NCBI GenBank assembly: GCA_012520645.1
Contig: JAAYNV010000030.1
Span: forward strand, 1 to 46,356
Source of the DNA: Clostridiales bacterium
GTDB lineage: Bacteria > Bacillota > Clostridia > Lachnospirales > Lachnospiraceae
Length of the DNA stretch: 46,356 nucleotides
Reading direction: 5' to 3'
Under the pieces are notes generated by a model, which was given only the letters and a program-made list of their open reading frames with translations, was not told the origin of the DNA and did no database searches. Positions 1 to 8,442 of the stretch are shown here, piece after piece (position 1 is the stretch's first letter; each line of letters starts with the position of its first letter). Position numbers and translations under genes: made by a program.

Positions 1-315
1 AGAGGCCTGTTCACATGCCGGATAAAGATAACCGTTTTTTTCTTTGATACAAAGTCCGATTCCTTCAAAAAAGTCTATTGTATCCTGAGGGGTAAATCGT
101 GAAAGAAGCTGCCATGCTTTTTCCTTTTCTTTGCTGTAATAGCACGAATCCGAAAAAGACAGGTTGGAAAGATTGCACTTTCCATTTCCTGTCACTAAAA
201 TTTTTTTTCCAATCCTGTCATTTTTTTCTATAATAGCGACCTGCGCACCTGCTCTGGCTGCCGTAACAGCTGCCATCATACCGGCGGCTCCACCGCCAAT
301 AATACCTATTTTCAT
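1..315 (-). CDS. HI0933-family NAD(P)/FAD-dependent oxidoreductase (N-terminal part)
   Basis: The first 105 codons read as a flavoprotein and run off the left edge of the window, so the gene is partial. It opens with the dinucleotide-binding fingerprint GIIGGGAAGMMAA, has the acidic end of strand beta-2 (AIIEKNDRIGKK), and the family signature TGNGKCNLSN, which is typical of the HI0933/YhiN group (FAD-binding, substrate unknown; BaiN-like members have been linked to bile acid chemistry in gut clostridia). The start ATG at 313-315 is preceded by AGGAGAGG at a good distance. It lies 43 bp downstream of the BofC-like gene on the same strand and may be cotranscribed. The family call is firm; a specific reaction cannot be assigned. 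Confidence 0.85.
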   Translation of the reverse strand, partial: MKIGIIGGGAAGMMAAVTAARAGAQVAIIEKNDRIGKKILVTGNGKCNLSNLSFSDSCYYSKEKEKAWQLLSRFTPQDTIDFFEGIGLCIKEKNGYLYPACEQAS

Positions 316-358
316 AGCCCTCTCCTGCTTTTAAAGCATTCCAAGAGCAAGTATATCA

Positions 359-1036
359 TTAACTGGAATAAGACTCAAGAAAATTATATAATTCTGCCTC
401 GGAGTCAATGTATTTTCGCAGGATGATCTCTTCCCGTACTGCATCCGGAAGCTCATCCAGTCGGATATTGGTATATAGATACACTTCTTCCGTTTCAGCA
501 CGATATACGGTAATATAATTGTTTTCTGCGACTAATATAAAAGATTCTGTTTCATCCGGGAGATAATAGCTTTTCTCAATCGTCACCTTTCCTTCGGAAA
601 AAGACAGTAGTTTTAAGTCTGTAAAACCTTTGTTCAATTCGGATAGGGGCGGAGCAATACAATACTCCTCCAGAGCCGCCTCTAACTGTTCTCTGGTCAT
701 TCCGATATATTTTCCAGGTATATCAGTAACCTCTTTCTCAGTCGTTGCCTGCCTTATGTCATAGGAATGTATCTCAAATCTGGTATCCGCAGTGGTTCGT
801 ATTTCATTGTTTGCCGCTTCCTTTGCAGCATAATCCTCAGTTTTTATTTTGTATTGAATACTGTCATGAAGTCCGGCAATATCTTCTGGTTCTGCTGTCC
901 GGCTCTGTCGTCCATCCTCCTTTCGAAAACTGTTTGGATAGAACCATTTCATAAACATGGAATTTGCACAGAAACCGCCCGCAAACATGACTATATTCAA
1001 TGCAATCAATAAGCTGATCCTACATACTTTTTTCAT
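359..1036 (-). CDS. Membrane-anchored protein with BofC C-terminal-like domain
   Basis: The 225-residue product has one N-terminal hydrophobic segment (about residues 6-28) and an otherwise soluble, probably extracytoplasmic chain. The last 70 residues (ITVYRAETEEVYLYTNIRL, then LPDAVREEI and a final acidic LESY) resemble the C-terminal domain of BofC, the Bacillus forespore protein that restrains the signalling protease SpoIVB. The N-terminal two thirds do not look like BofC to me. Similar BofC-C-like proteins occur in non-Bacillus clostridia, where their role is not established. It lies 85 bp from the flippase gene upstream. The assignment is from remembered motif shape, not an alignment, so it is moderate; a generic secreted or anchored protein is the alternative. 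Confidence 0.55.
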   Translation of the reverse strand: MKKVCRISLLIALNIVMFAGGFCANSMFMKWFYPNSFRKEDGRQSRTAEPEDIAGLHDSIQYKIKTEDYAAKEAANNEIRTTADTRFEIHSYDIRQATTEKEVTDIPGKYIGMTREQLEAALEEYCIAPPLSELNKGFTDLKLLSFSEGKVTIEKSYYLPDETESFILVAENNYITVYRAETEEVYLYTNIRLDELPDAVREEIILRKYIDSEAELYNFLESYSS

Positions 1037-1121
1037 GCTGCCTCTCCTTTTGTATGTAGTATCAGCCTATTCTTTCTTTTTTATACTAAATATTTTTAGG
1101 ATATATCCTTCCTAAACGGTA

Positions 1122-2753
1122 TTATAAAAGCTTTGCTGCTTTTGCTGCTTTACGGATCAGTTCTCCAAAAGGTATTCTGGACAGCTCTTTTTCCGAAATA
1201 CCATGGAGCGCTAAAACTGCCACAAGGTATAATACAGCACCCAGAAGCATAACCGGAAGCACTGCCAGATTCCCCATCAGACGTGAAAAGCCGATGAACA
1301 ACAGATACTCTGCAACACCCATTCCTGCCGAAGCAATCAAAGGAACCACAAAGGTACGCACCCATTCCTGTCTATAGCGTAAAATGCGACCTGCAGACCA
1401 CAAATTCAACAGAAACAGTATAAATGTACCAAGCATTTCCGCATAGACTGCGGCATGGACACCAAGACCAAGATATTGAAGAGAGACATAAAAGAATCCC
1501 ATCTGTATGACAAATGCGACCAGAACATTACGCATGACAAACTGACTCCGTTCGATTCCCTGCAGGATTCCGTTTGTTAATATTGCCGCAGCTAACAAAA
1601 GCGGCATCAAAGAGCCGGTCCTTAAAAGAGAAATCGCAGTTTCTGTTTCTCCGTTGTACAAAAGCTCTGTCACCGGTTTTGCCAATACACCAAGAAACAT
1701 ACACCATGGCAGTGTAAGAAATGCAATCAGATGGAGAATCGTCTGCATTCTGTCTTTTGCCTGTTTATAATCGGATTTTCCAATCGCGGAAACAATGCCT
1801 GAAATCATCGGAAGACCAACGGCAATCGCTTCAACTACCGGAATCCGCGTCAGAACACGATATTTTCCGAAATAAACACCCCAAGTTACTGCCCGCATTT
1901 CCTCCATACCGTTTTCAATCATATAACGATTGAACAATGCCTGTTCAAAAATATGGGAAAGATAATACAGCAAACCCGGAACAATAAGAGGTACTGCTGT
2001 CCAGACTAAAATTTTGATCAGCTGTCCATAGGATTCCGGATTCTTTGTCGGATCCTTCTGCTCCTGTTTTTTATAAACTCTACGATAAATTCGATATACA
2101 AAAAACAAAAACAAAACTCCTGCAATCATACCGGCTGAAATGCCGGCAGCTGCTCCCATACTGCCGTAAGCTGCCCGAAAATGTTTATTTTTTAACAGTT
2201 GTCCAACAGACTGCCCATATTCTGACAAAAGATTGGCAAACAGCAGAACCGTTATAAGAAGCACAAGCTCCTCCAGCAATCTGGATACCGCAGTCGGAAC
2301 TCTGGTTCCCATTCCCTGAAAAAATCCTCGCAATGTACCCGCGGCAGTTACCAGCAAAAGCACCGGCGCAAATGCACGTAAAGCATACATGCAAAGGGGT
2401 TCTTTCATAAAATCTTCTGCCAGGATCTGTGCAGCCAGAACCAAAAACGCACCACCCACAATGCTCAACATTCCCAAAAAAAAGAAGGCTGCCTTTAAAA
2501 CTCTTCCGGCATTGATATACTGTTCTTTGGAAATTCTTGCTTCGATCATTCCTGCTACTGCCTCCGGCAGACAATAAGAGGTGAGCAGAAGAAAGACCAT
2601 GCAAATTTCAAAAGCTGCTGCGTAATAGGCATTTCCGTCATCTCCAATCATACCGGTAAGCGGAATCTGTCTGATCAGACCAAGCAGACCTGCCAGCATA
2701 AATAGGGTGCTCTGTATGATATTGCTTTTCTTTCGCTTTGTTCTTTTGTTCAT
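1122..2753 (-). CDS. SpoVB/MurJ-type polysaccharide (lipid-linked oligosaccharide) flippase
   Basis: The 543-residue product is almost entirely hydrophobic, with about 14 predicted membrane helices and the organisation of the MOP/MATE superfamily. Repeated family features include AYYAAAFEICMVFLLLTSYCLPEAV near the first helices and TLRGFFQGMGTRVPTAVSR around residue 145, the latter very characteristic of SpoVB-like 'putative polysaccharide biosynthesis' proteins. Such proteins move undecaprenyl-linked cell wall precursors across the membrane; SpoVB itself acts in spore cortex synthesis, while other paralogues serve vegetative wall or capsule. It follows ybeY by 27 bp on the same strand. Which substrate it moves cannot be told from sequence. 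Confidence 0.8.
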   Translation of the reverse strand: MNKRTKRKKSNIIQSTLFMLAGLLGLIRQIPLTGMIGDDGNAYYAAAFEICMVFLLLTSYCLPEAVAGMIEARISKEQYINAGRVLKAAFFFLGMLSIVGGAFLVLAAQILAEDFMKEPLCMYALRAFAPVLLLVTAAGTLRGFFQGMGTRVPTAVSRLLEELVLLITVLLFANLLSEYGQSVGQLLKNKHFRAAYGSMGAAAGISAGMIAGVLFLFFVYRIYRRVYKKQEQKDPTKNPESYGQLIKILVWTAVPLIVPGLLYYLSHIFEQALFNRYMIENGMEEMRAVTWGVYFGKYRVLTRIPVVEAIAVGLPMISGIVSAIGKSDYKQAKDRMQTILHLIAFLTLPWCMFLGVLAKPVTELLYNGETETAISLLRTGSLMPLLLAAAILTNGILQGIERSQFVMRNVLVAFVIQMGFFYVSLQYLGLGVHAAVYAEMLGTFILFLLNLWSAGRILRYRQEWVRTFVVPLIASAGMGVAEYLLFIGFSRLMGNLAVLPVMLLGAVLYLVAVLALHGISEKELSRIPFGELIRKAAKAAKLL

Positions 2754-2768
2754 ATTCTCTGTCTTTCG

Positions 2769-2786
2769 TTATTGTTATTGTTATTG
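2769..2786. repeat. Three tandem TTATTG hexamers
   Basis: Three perfect copies of TTATTG (CAATAA on the coding strand) lie at the ybeY stop codon: the first copy in the reading direction supplies the last Gln codon and TAA. The remaining copies form part of the short ybeY-flippase spacer. This is a small slippage-prone microsatellite with no evident function. Confidence 0.7.
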
Positions 2787-3287
2787 TACATCTCTTGTCA
2801 GCCCGGTCATGTCTAAGACCGTTCTCTGTTTTTCCTCCATGACGACCGCCTCATCGGGCACCATATGATCATAACCGCACAAATGAAGCATACTATGCGC
2901 TACCAGAAAAGCGTACTCTCTCTTGATACTGTGTCCATACTCTTCTGCCTGCGAAATGACACGATCCACAGACAGGATAATATCACCAAGTATCAGTTCC
3001 CCGCTCTCCGGATCAAAACAGTCTGCCTCTGATCCTGCCGCTTTTTCAAAGTCCGAAATCTCTTCATATTCCAGATTTGGAAATGACAATACATCGGTGG
3101 GAGCGTCAATCTGTCTGTAGTTTCGGTTGTATTCCTGAATTCCATCATTGTCCGTTAAAAGCAGATTAACCTGCACCTCGTATGGACACTTTTCCATGGA
3201 AAGAACACACTCTCCAACCTGTTTTGCAATTTCATAAGCAGAAAACTCAAAAGAATTTTCCGTTTCGTTCTCAACGTAAAAAGTCAT
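2781..3287 (-). CDS. ybeY: Endoribonuclease YbeY (rRNA maturation factor)
   Basis: The 168-residue product has the family's zinc-binding signature near the C-terminus, HSMLHLCGYDH (the H-x3-H-x5-H arrangement), preceded by LGDIILSVDRV and APTDVLSFPN, which are both hallmark YbeY segments. YbeY is a metal-dependent RNase that takes part in 16S rRNA 3' end maturation and late 70S quality control. Length is normal for the family. The start at 3285-3287 overlaps the end of the HD-protein gene by 17 bp, which suggests translational coupling. The phoH - HD protein - ybeY order is a common arrangement in Firmicutes and supports the call. Confidence 0.96.
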   Translation of the reverse strand: MTFYVENETENSFEFSAYEIAKQVGECVLSMEKCPYEVQVNLLLTDNDGIQEYNRNYRQIDAPTDVLSFPNLEYEEISDFEKAAGSEADCFDPESGELILGDIILSVDRVISQAEEYGHSIKREYAFLVAHSMLHLCGYDHMVPDEAVVMEEKQRTVLDMTGLTRDVQ

Positions 3288-4479
3288 AATACAGTTTTTC
3301 CTCCAGAAACAGCTTTCTCATATGCTGAAATTGTGAAAATGTAATGCTGCATTCATCAAATTGCCCTGTCTTAACCTTTCTGTCAAAAATGGAATTAATG
3401 ACCTGTTCGTAGCTGATCACTGCATCCGGATTATTTAAAAATAAATAGCGGATTGAGGAAACAACTGCGTCTGCCATATGTACGACCGCTGCTTCCGGAG
3501 TCTTGAATTTATGTCCTTTTCGATTACATTCATCCAGAAGTTTTAATACTGCAGGCGGGAAATGATATTCGTCTGCCAAAGTTTCAAACAATTCTTCCCG
3601 TTGCTCCATACTGCAGTCTGCCAACTTGTGATAGTACCCTCCTGCTTTGCACTCTGCAGAGGAAAGCCCCAGTCTTACGGCAATGCGTTCACACAAATAG
3701 CCGGTATGTATCGCCTGAAAATAGGCTTCCTTGTCATTCTGTTTCATCTCTGCCATGAGTTTAAATTCCTGATCGTTGATTTCCATATAGATCATACGAT
3801 AGCGGTTAACGACCGAATAACTAAAATATTTCAGCACAATGACCAATAGTATCGCATTTAAGAAAAGACCGATTGTCGGCAGCACGAACATCCCAAAATT
3901 AAGTCTCTCATTCAGATAAAGCACGATACAGGCTGTCTGTGCTGCAAAAAGTACAACAAAGGAACAGAATGCCGGCAGAAAAATATGCAGATTACTGTCC
4001 ACTCTTCTGAAAAACAAAATTGCTGCAATGCCGGTTAAAAAGTACAAAATAAAAACCTCCGGCTGCGCACCTGACAGACTGGTGGATATCATAAGCAAGA
4101 CAGCCGTTGATACCACTCCGAGTATTTCATTGCCAAACAATGCGATTGCAATGGATATGACCATGTAAGGCCATCCGGCTACCGGCAAAAAAGCAAACAG
4201 AAACGCCAATACCAGTGCTGCTGTATAAAAGAAAAAGAATCGCCACAAATGGTCTTCATTATCATATAAAAAACGATGTTCCAGCCGGCTTTGTACTAAT
4301 ACAAATACGATACAGCCGGCACCTATTGCCGCTAACACTGTATTACGGATAATATCCGCAGGTGTTCTTTTCATTCCTAGTGCCACTAGCCATACACAGG
4401 CAATCGTCAGTAAAAAGATGAGAAACGGAACCGCTGTCCTTCCTCTGACCTGATAAGCGGATTGTTCCTTATGATTCAT
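3271..4479 (-). CDS. PgpH-like membrane protein with degenerate HD domain
   Basis: I choose the ATG at 4477-4479 (402 residues) rather than one 84 bp upstream: it overlaps the phoH stop by only 11 bp and has AGAGGA upstream. The N-terminal half has seven or eight hydrophobic helices, like the 7TM region of PgpH, which degrades c-di-AMP. The large extracellular 7TMR-HDED domain is absent. The C-terminal 175 residues follow the PgpH HD domain (AIHTGY for TYHHS; AAVVHMADAVVSS; VKTGQFDECSITF), but YYHDIGK is replaced by YYHKLADCS, so the defining His-Asp is His-Lys. The downstream NPHDKLSP and QHHGT metal-ligand segments are also missing. I infer a catalytically dead member, perhaps a regulatory or scaffold protein. 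Position between phoH and ybeY is exactly that of pgpH. Confidence 0.8.
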   Translation of the reverse strand: MNHKEQSAYQVRGRTAVPFLIFLLTIACVWLVALGMKRTPADIIRNTVLAAIGAGCIVFVLVQSRLEHRFLYDNEDHLWRFFFFYTAALVLAFLFAFLPVAGWPYMVISIAIALFGNEILGVVSTAVLLMISTSLSGAQPEVFILYFLTGIAAILFFRRVDSNLHIFLPAFCSFVVLFAAQTACIVLYLNERLNFGMFVLPTIGLFLNAILLVIVLKYFSYSVVNRYRMIYMEINDQEFKLMAEMKQNDKEAYFQAIHTGYLCERIAVRLGLSSAECKAGGYYHKLADCSMEQREELFETLADEYHFPPAVLKLLDECNRKGHKFKTPEAAVVHMADAVVSSIRYLFLNNPDAVISYEQVINSIFDRKVKTGQFDECSITFSQFQHMRKLFLEEKLYYDFLR

Positions 4480-5485
4480 TTCTTGATCCTCTGTATCCGT
4501 TTCGGCCTTGTGCCTGTTTACGGTTCTTATTTTTCGTTTCGTAGTTTTCGTAGGCCTTGACAATTTTCTGCACCAGCGGATGACACACTACATCCTTGCT
4601 TGTCATCGTGCAAAACGCAATATCCTCAATTTTGGAAAGTACACGTTCTGCCACATCAAGACCGGAAACTGCATCTGGCGCCAGATCCTTCTGGGAAGCA
4701 TCTCCTGTGACAATTACCTTGGAGCCAAATCCTATTTGTGTCAGGAACATTTTCATCTGTGCCGGTGTTGTATTCTGCGCCTCATCCAGAATAATAAAGG
4801 CATTATCCAACGTACGTCCCCGCATATAAGCAAGCGGTGCGACCTCAATCAGTCCCTTCTCCATATTCTTAAGAAAACTCTCTGCTCCCATGATCTGATA
4901 AAGCGCATCGTATAACGGACGAAGATAAGGATCGACTTTACTCTGCAGATCACCTGGCAGAAATCCAAGCTTCTCCCCCGCCTCAATTGCCGGGCGGGTC
5001 AGGATAATACGGCTGACCTCGTTGTTTTTAAAGGCGGTGATTGCCATTGCCATCGCAAGATAAGTCTTTCCGGTTCCTGCCGGTCCCAATCCGAAAACAA
5101 TCATATTCTTCCGTATGGCATCTACATACTGTTTCTGTCCGAGTGTCTTCGGCTTAATTGGTTTACCGCTTATCGTATGACAAATGGTATCTCCGTCTAT
5201 TTCCAACAGAACTTTTTCTTTGTTTTCACGACTCATCTCCAGCGCATAGTCCACATTCTGTTCTTCAATCACGTTGCCTCTGCGGATGAGTTTGACAAAA
5301 TTTTCCAGAATGGCAGCCGCCTTTTGCACCTTCTCTCTGTCTCCGCTGATTCGAACGCCTCCGTCCCGGTCAATAATCGTCACGGAAAGATCCTGCTCCA
5401 CTTTTCGTATATAAGCATCATTCCGTCCGAAAATTTCCTGCAGACAATCCGCAGGAACCTCTACCATCATTGTGAATTCTTCCAT
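4469..5485 (-). CDS. PhoH-family ATPase (KH + PhoH domain)
   Basis: The 338-residue product has an N-terminal KH-like RNA-binding segment (about 1-75, including VTIIDRDGGVRISGDREKV) and a PhoH P-loop domain with Walker A GPAGTGKTYLAM near residue 137, PAIEAGEKLGFLPGD, and Walker B FIILDEAQNTT. PhoH-like proteins are predicted RNA helicases or ATPases tied to YbeY and ribosome or RNA quality control. The C-terminal tail is basic and low in complexity (KNKNRKQAQGRNGYRGSR). It overlaps yqfD by 19 bp and the HD protein by 11 bp, so the block is tightly coupled. The family call is secure; the biochemical role is inferred from relatives. Confidence 0.95.
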   Translation of the reverse strand: MEEFTMMVEVPADCLQEIFGRNDAYIRKVEQDLSVTIIDRDGGVRISGDREKVQKAAAILENFVKLIRRGNVIEEQNVDYALEMSRENKEKVLLEIDGDTICHTISGKPIKPKTLGQKQYVDAIRKNMIVFGLGPAGTGKTYLAMAMAITAFKNNEVSRIILTRPAIEAGEKLGFLPGDLQSKVDPYLRPLYDALYQIMGAESFLKNMEKGLIEVAPLAYMRGRTLDNAFIILDEAQNTTPAQMKMFLTQIGFGSKVIVTGDASQKDLAPDAVSGLDVAERVLSKIEDIAFCTMTSKDVVCHPLVQKIVKAYENYETKNKNRKQAQGRNGYRGSRNES

Positions 5486-6701
5486 ATAAGTTCTTCCGGT
5501 TCTTCGCTTTCACTCGGAACATGTTCCACCGCCTGCGAAAGAACCGTAAAATTTCCTTTCAAAAAATAATTCTTTTTATCTTTTACTATTTTAACATCTT
5601 TTTGAATAATTTGTACCCCTTTTTCATCCAAAGAAAGAACTAATTGTGAAAGCTTTTTATTCAAAAGAACTCCGGCTTCTTCGGGATTATATTTCAACTC
5701 GGTCGGAAGATATTCACGATATGTCACATTTCCCATAAAAAGTGGCAGATACAGATTTCCAAACAAATGCAGCTGTTCCTCTTCCATGATACTGTCACAA
5801 TAACGAAAAGGTGTTCCGACCGGAATATAATATTCCTTTTCCAACGTTCTGACAAAATGTCTCTTTTTTGTCCGTCCTGTATATTCCTTTGCAAGATAAG
5901 TTCGTGGGAGCATTTCCTGCACAGGATAAACATACTGAATATAAATATCAGCATCTGCATCACAGTATCTTACTTCACGGACTGTCCCGTCTTCATTATA
6001 GATAGGAACCTGCCCCTGAACAATAATTTCGCCTTTTTTTACTTCATCTCCAGGCTTTTTCAGCGGGACGCCGCTTCGTGTGATCATCTTGATAATAATT
6101 CCATCTGCCTGAGCACATAAATCTGTTCCGCTATTTTCGGCTGTCTCAGTACTTTTCGTCTCTCCAGGATGTTCATTTTCTTTGACATAAATCACCAGTC
6201 TCGTCCCATCAAGCTGCACCGAGGTCCAGGTAATAATATCAAACTGTTCCCTTATTTTTTCTTCCAATGTATGACTGACAAGCTCGCTTCGTTTCATTCC
6301 AGCGTGAATACCGTTCTGCTTCAGAAAATCCAAAAACATATCGTCTGTCACTGCAAGATTGCCTTCAATTTCGATTGCCCATAGAAAGCGGGACATCAAA
6401 AAGAGAAACAAAAGACATCCGATCAGTCCGATACCGAAGATTTTTCGTCTTCGCACCTTTGGCAGAAAAAAGGAAGCCCAACCCTTTTTTCAACTGCCGC
6501 TCTCGTCCGCGTTTTTTTCAGACAGTTCTTTAGCTGGAAAAAACCCTTGATACTGACACACATCGTATAATAATCACCATGGTTTCTAATATTCCATAGC
6601 AGTATATTATGATTGCCGCATAAATTCATAAATCGTTCCGGCGAATACCCCCATACCCGGATCTGTACATAACCTCTCAGAAATTTTATTACCTTGACCA
6701 C
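5467..6701 (-). pseudogene. yqfD: Sporulation protein YqfD, interrupted by a -1 frameshift
   Basis: Two adjacent reading frames make one YqfD. The first (from 6701) starts MVKVIKFLRGYVQIRVWGY and SPERFMNLC, the classic YqfD N-terminus, and runs into the conserved GLPFF. There the frame goes wrong and stops at 6423. The second frame carries RRRKIFGIGL, a membrane helix (LIGCLLFLFLMSRFLWAI) and the rest of the protein to 5467. Joining them by a one-base slip at 6465-6471 gives GLPFF-LPKV-RRRKIF and about 411 residues, close to the family norm. YqfD is a mother-cell/spore-formation membrane protein of unclear chemistry. The lesion could be a true mutation, a sequencing error in the six-base run, or recoding (see the slippery site). 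A separate GTG start for the downstream frame (6456) is possible but would lack the N-terminal domain. Confidence 0.88.
6465..6471 (-). other. T TTT TTC slippery heptamer at the yqfD frame junction
   Basis: On the coding strand the upstream yqfD frame reads CCT TTT TTC TGC, so the heptamer T TTT TTC sits in the canonical X XXY YYZ register. A -1 slip here leads into CTG CCA AAG GTG CGA, which is the frame of the rest of YqfD. Eleven nucleotides downstream is a 6-bp stem (CGAAGA, loop of 7, TCTTCG; 6435-6453). Whether slippage really occurs is unknown; a plain one-T deletion from an ancestral seven-T run explains the same data. Confidence 0.5.
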
Positions 6702-6716
6702 TGATTGCTCCTCCTG

Positions 6717-7007
6717 TCAGATATAGCGGACACATTCGATACATCCGCTAATTTTCATATCTTCATTTGTGTAGTAGTCAATGGAAAGACGTTTTCCTGA
6801 AAAACAGATCTGGCAGTTTTTTCCCTGCAATAAAATTAATTCATTCGAATATTCTATGATTCCCTTGTAATTTTCCACCTATGCTTCATAACTTCCGGTC
6901 AATGTGACGATGGATGCCCCCATCATAATATCCTTGGGAAGTTTCAGGGAATCGACAATCATTTCTTTCCGGTTTCTTTTTGGTGTTCTGTTTCTGTCTT
7001 TTCTCAT
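6717..7007 (-). pseudogene. yqfC: Sporulation protein YqfC (YabP family), amber codon inside
   Basis: Translating from the ATG at 7005-7007 gives 42 residues ending LTGSYEA, then TAG (6879-6881), then 53 more residues in the same frame (VENYKGIIEYSNELILLQGK, ending YIECVRYI-like and TGA at 6717). Both halves are plainly YqfC: LPKDIMMGASIVTLTG before the stop and the ENYKGIIEYS and YYTNEDMKISG blocks after it. The family normally has a residue such as Tyr at the TAG position, so a single substitution explains it. YqfC precedes yqfD in spore formers, as here (15 bp spacing). Unless the amber is read through, the product is a 42-residue fragment. Confidence 0.85.
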
Positions 7008-7035
7008 ACTGCATTATATGCAGGAATCCGCTTTA

Positions 7036-8349
7036 TTAAGACTGCGGAAGAATAACCCCTTTGATAAAGGGTGGGATTTCCCCCATCTCTTTTGTGATTG
7101 TATATGCCTTTAAGAAACGCTTCTTTGCAATTTCCAGTTTTTCTCTGTCATTGGCATATATCACTGCCAGACACTCTCCCTTTTTTACAAAATCCCCTTT
7201 TTTCTTTCGTAGTAAAAGTCCTACAGAAAGATCGATTTCACTATCCTTTGTTTCCCTGCCGCCGCCTAGAATCAGGGAACAGATACCGATTTCATCACAC
7301 TGAATATGGCTGACATATCCCTCCTGTTCGGATAAAATTTCTTCTGCTATGGCAGCTCTGGGCAGTTTTTCCGGATGAAATACCACCGTCTTATCGCCCC
7401 CCTGGGCTTCTACAAACTCTGCAAACTTTGCAAGAGCATCTCCGCGCTCAACAGCCTGTATCAGCTGCTCTCTGGCCTCTTCACAGGTGTTTGCCGCCCC
7501 GGCCGCCAACAGCATATAGCTTCCAAGCGTCAGGCACAGCTCTGTAAAATCCTTCGGACCATGTCCCTGCAGCGTATCAATCGCTTCCTTTACTTCAAGT
7601 GCATTACCAACCGCAGCACCAAGCGGCTGATCCATATCAGAGATTACTGCGTAAGTTTTTCTGCCGGCATTATTACCAAGCTTTGTCATCTCCTGTGCCA
7701 GTGCAAAGGCATCGGCTTCCTTCTTCATAAAGGCTCCGCTTCCGGTCTTGACATCCAGTACAATTGCATCTGCACCGGACGCTAACTTTTTACTCATAAT
7801 GGAACTGGCAATTAAGGACATATTGTCCACTGTTGCTGTGACATCCCTAAGAGCATAGAGTTTTTTGTCCGCCGGAGCCAGATCAGCAGTCTGTCCCATA
7901 ATCGCCATACCGATCCGATTGACATTATCTAAAAAAGTCTGTTCATCAATTTCTGTGGAAAAGCCCGGAAAACTTTCCAGCTTATCTATTGTGCCGCCTG
8001 TATGTCCAAGCCCGCGCCCGCTCATTTTAGCCACCTTGACTCCACAGGCCGCGACCATGGGAGTCAATGCCAGTGAGGTCTTATCTCCTACCCCGCCGGT
8101 ACTGTGTTTATCCACCTTTACACCGGAAATTCCCGACAGATCAAGCATATCCCCACTGTGCGCCATTGCCATAGTAAGATACAGCGTTTCCTCCTCATTC
8201 ATACCTTGAAAATATACTGCCATCATCATGGCAGACATCTGATAATCCGGTATTTCTCCCCGTGTAAAACCATTCACCATAAACTCAATTTCTTCTTTGG
8301 AAAGAGTATCTCCATTTCTTTTTTTCATAATCAGATCATACATCCTCAT
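7036..8349 (-). CDS. pdp: Pyrimidine-nucleoside phosphorylase
   Basis: The 437-residue product carries the class signatures of thymidine/pyrimidine-nucleoside phosphorylases: the N-terminal helical part [20 protein letters not shown], the phosphate-binding [34 protein letters not shown] and the [19 protein letters not shown] loop. It splits pyrimidine nucleosides with phosphate to free base and (deoxy)ribose-1-phosphate in salvage. Length is typical. The start has an almost ideal AGGAGG 9 bp upstream. It lies 28 bp from yqfC but functionally does not belong to the sporulation block. A strong hairpin separates it from rlmH upstream, so it probably has its own promoter or relies on readthrough. 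Confidence 0.95.
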   Translation of the reverse strand: MRMYDLIMKKRNGDTLSKEEIEFMVNGFTRGEIPDYQMSAMMMAVYFQGMNEEETLYLTMAMAHSGDMLDLSGISGVKVDKHSTGGVGDKTSLALTPMVAACGVKVAKMSGRGLGHTGGTIDKLESFPGFSTEIDEQTFLDNVNRIGMAIMGQTADLAPADKKLYALRDVTATVDNMSLIASSIMSKKLASGADAIVLDVKTGSGAFMKKEADAFALAQEMTKLGNNAGRKTYAVISDMDQPLGAAVGNALEVKEAIDTLQGHGPKDFTELCLTLGSYMLLAAGAANTCEEAREQLIQAVERGDALAKFAEFVEAQGGDKTVVFHPEKLPRAAIAEEILSEQEGYVSHIQCDEIGICSLILGGGRETKDSEIDLSVGLLLRKKKGDFVKKGECLAVIYANDREKLEIAKKRFLKAYTITKEMGEIPPFIKGVILPQS

Positions 8350-8389
8350 AGCAATTTCCTCCTTTCCTCATTCTTGAAAATTACAGGAA

Positions 8390-8420
8390 AAGGCACGGCA
8401 GAACAGTTCTGCCATGCCTT
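8390..8420 (-). terminator. Intrinsic terminator after rlmH
   Basis: Two 15-nt arms (AAGGCACGGCAGAAC and its near-perfect complement, one mismatch) around a single central base form a strong hairpin 23 bp beyond the rlmH stop. The minus-strand product ends in a short TTTTCC tract, so efficiency may be partial. Confidence 0.65.
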
Positions 8421-8442
8421 ATGATCAGTTATCATGGTACAA

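Noticed and set aside
1095..1116. Short inverted repeat TTTAGGA / TCCTAAA after the flippase gene as a terminator
   Set aside because: Seven AT-rich pairs with an 8-base loop and no T-tract in either direction; too weak.
2769..2786. The TTATTG triplet repeat as a phase-variation tract
   Set aside because: Copies are hexamers (frame-neutral) and only three; changes in number would merely shift a spacer.
6879..6881. TAG as a sense codon (recoded amber, for example pyrrolysine)
   Set aside because: Nothing in the window supports stop-codon reassignment and YqfC is not a pyrrolysine protein. A point mutation is simpler.
7010..7024. CTGCAT-TAT-ATGCAG hairpin between pdp and yqfC as a terminator
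   Set aside because: Six pairs and no following T-tract; probably chance.
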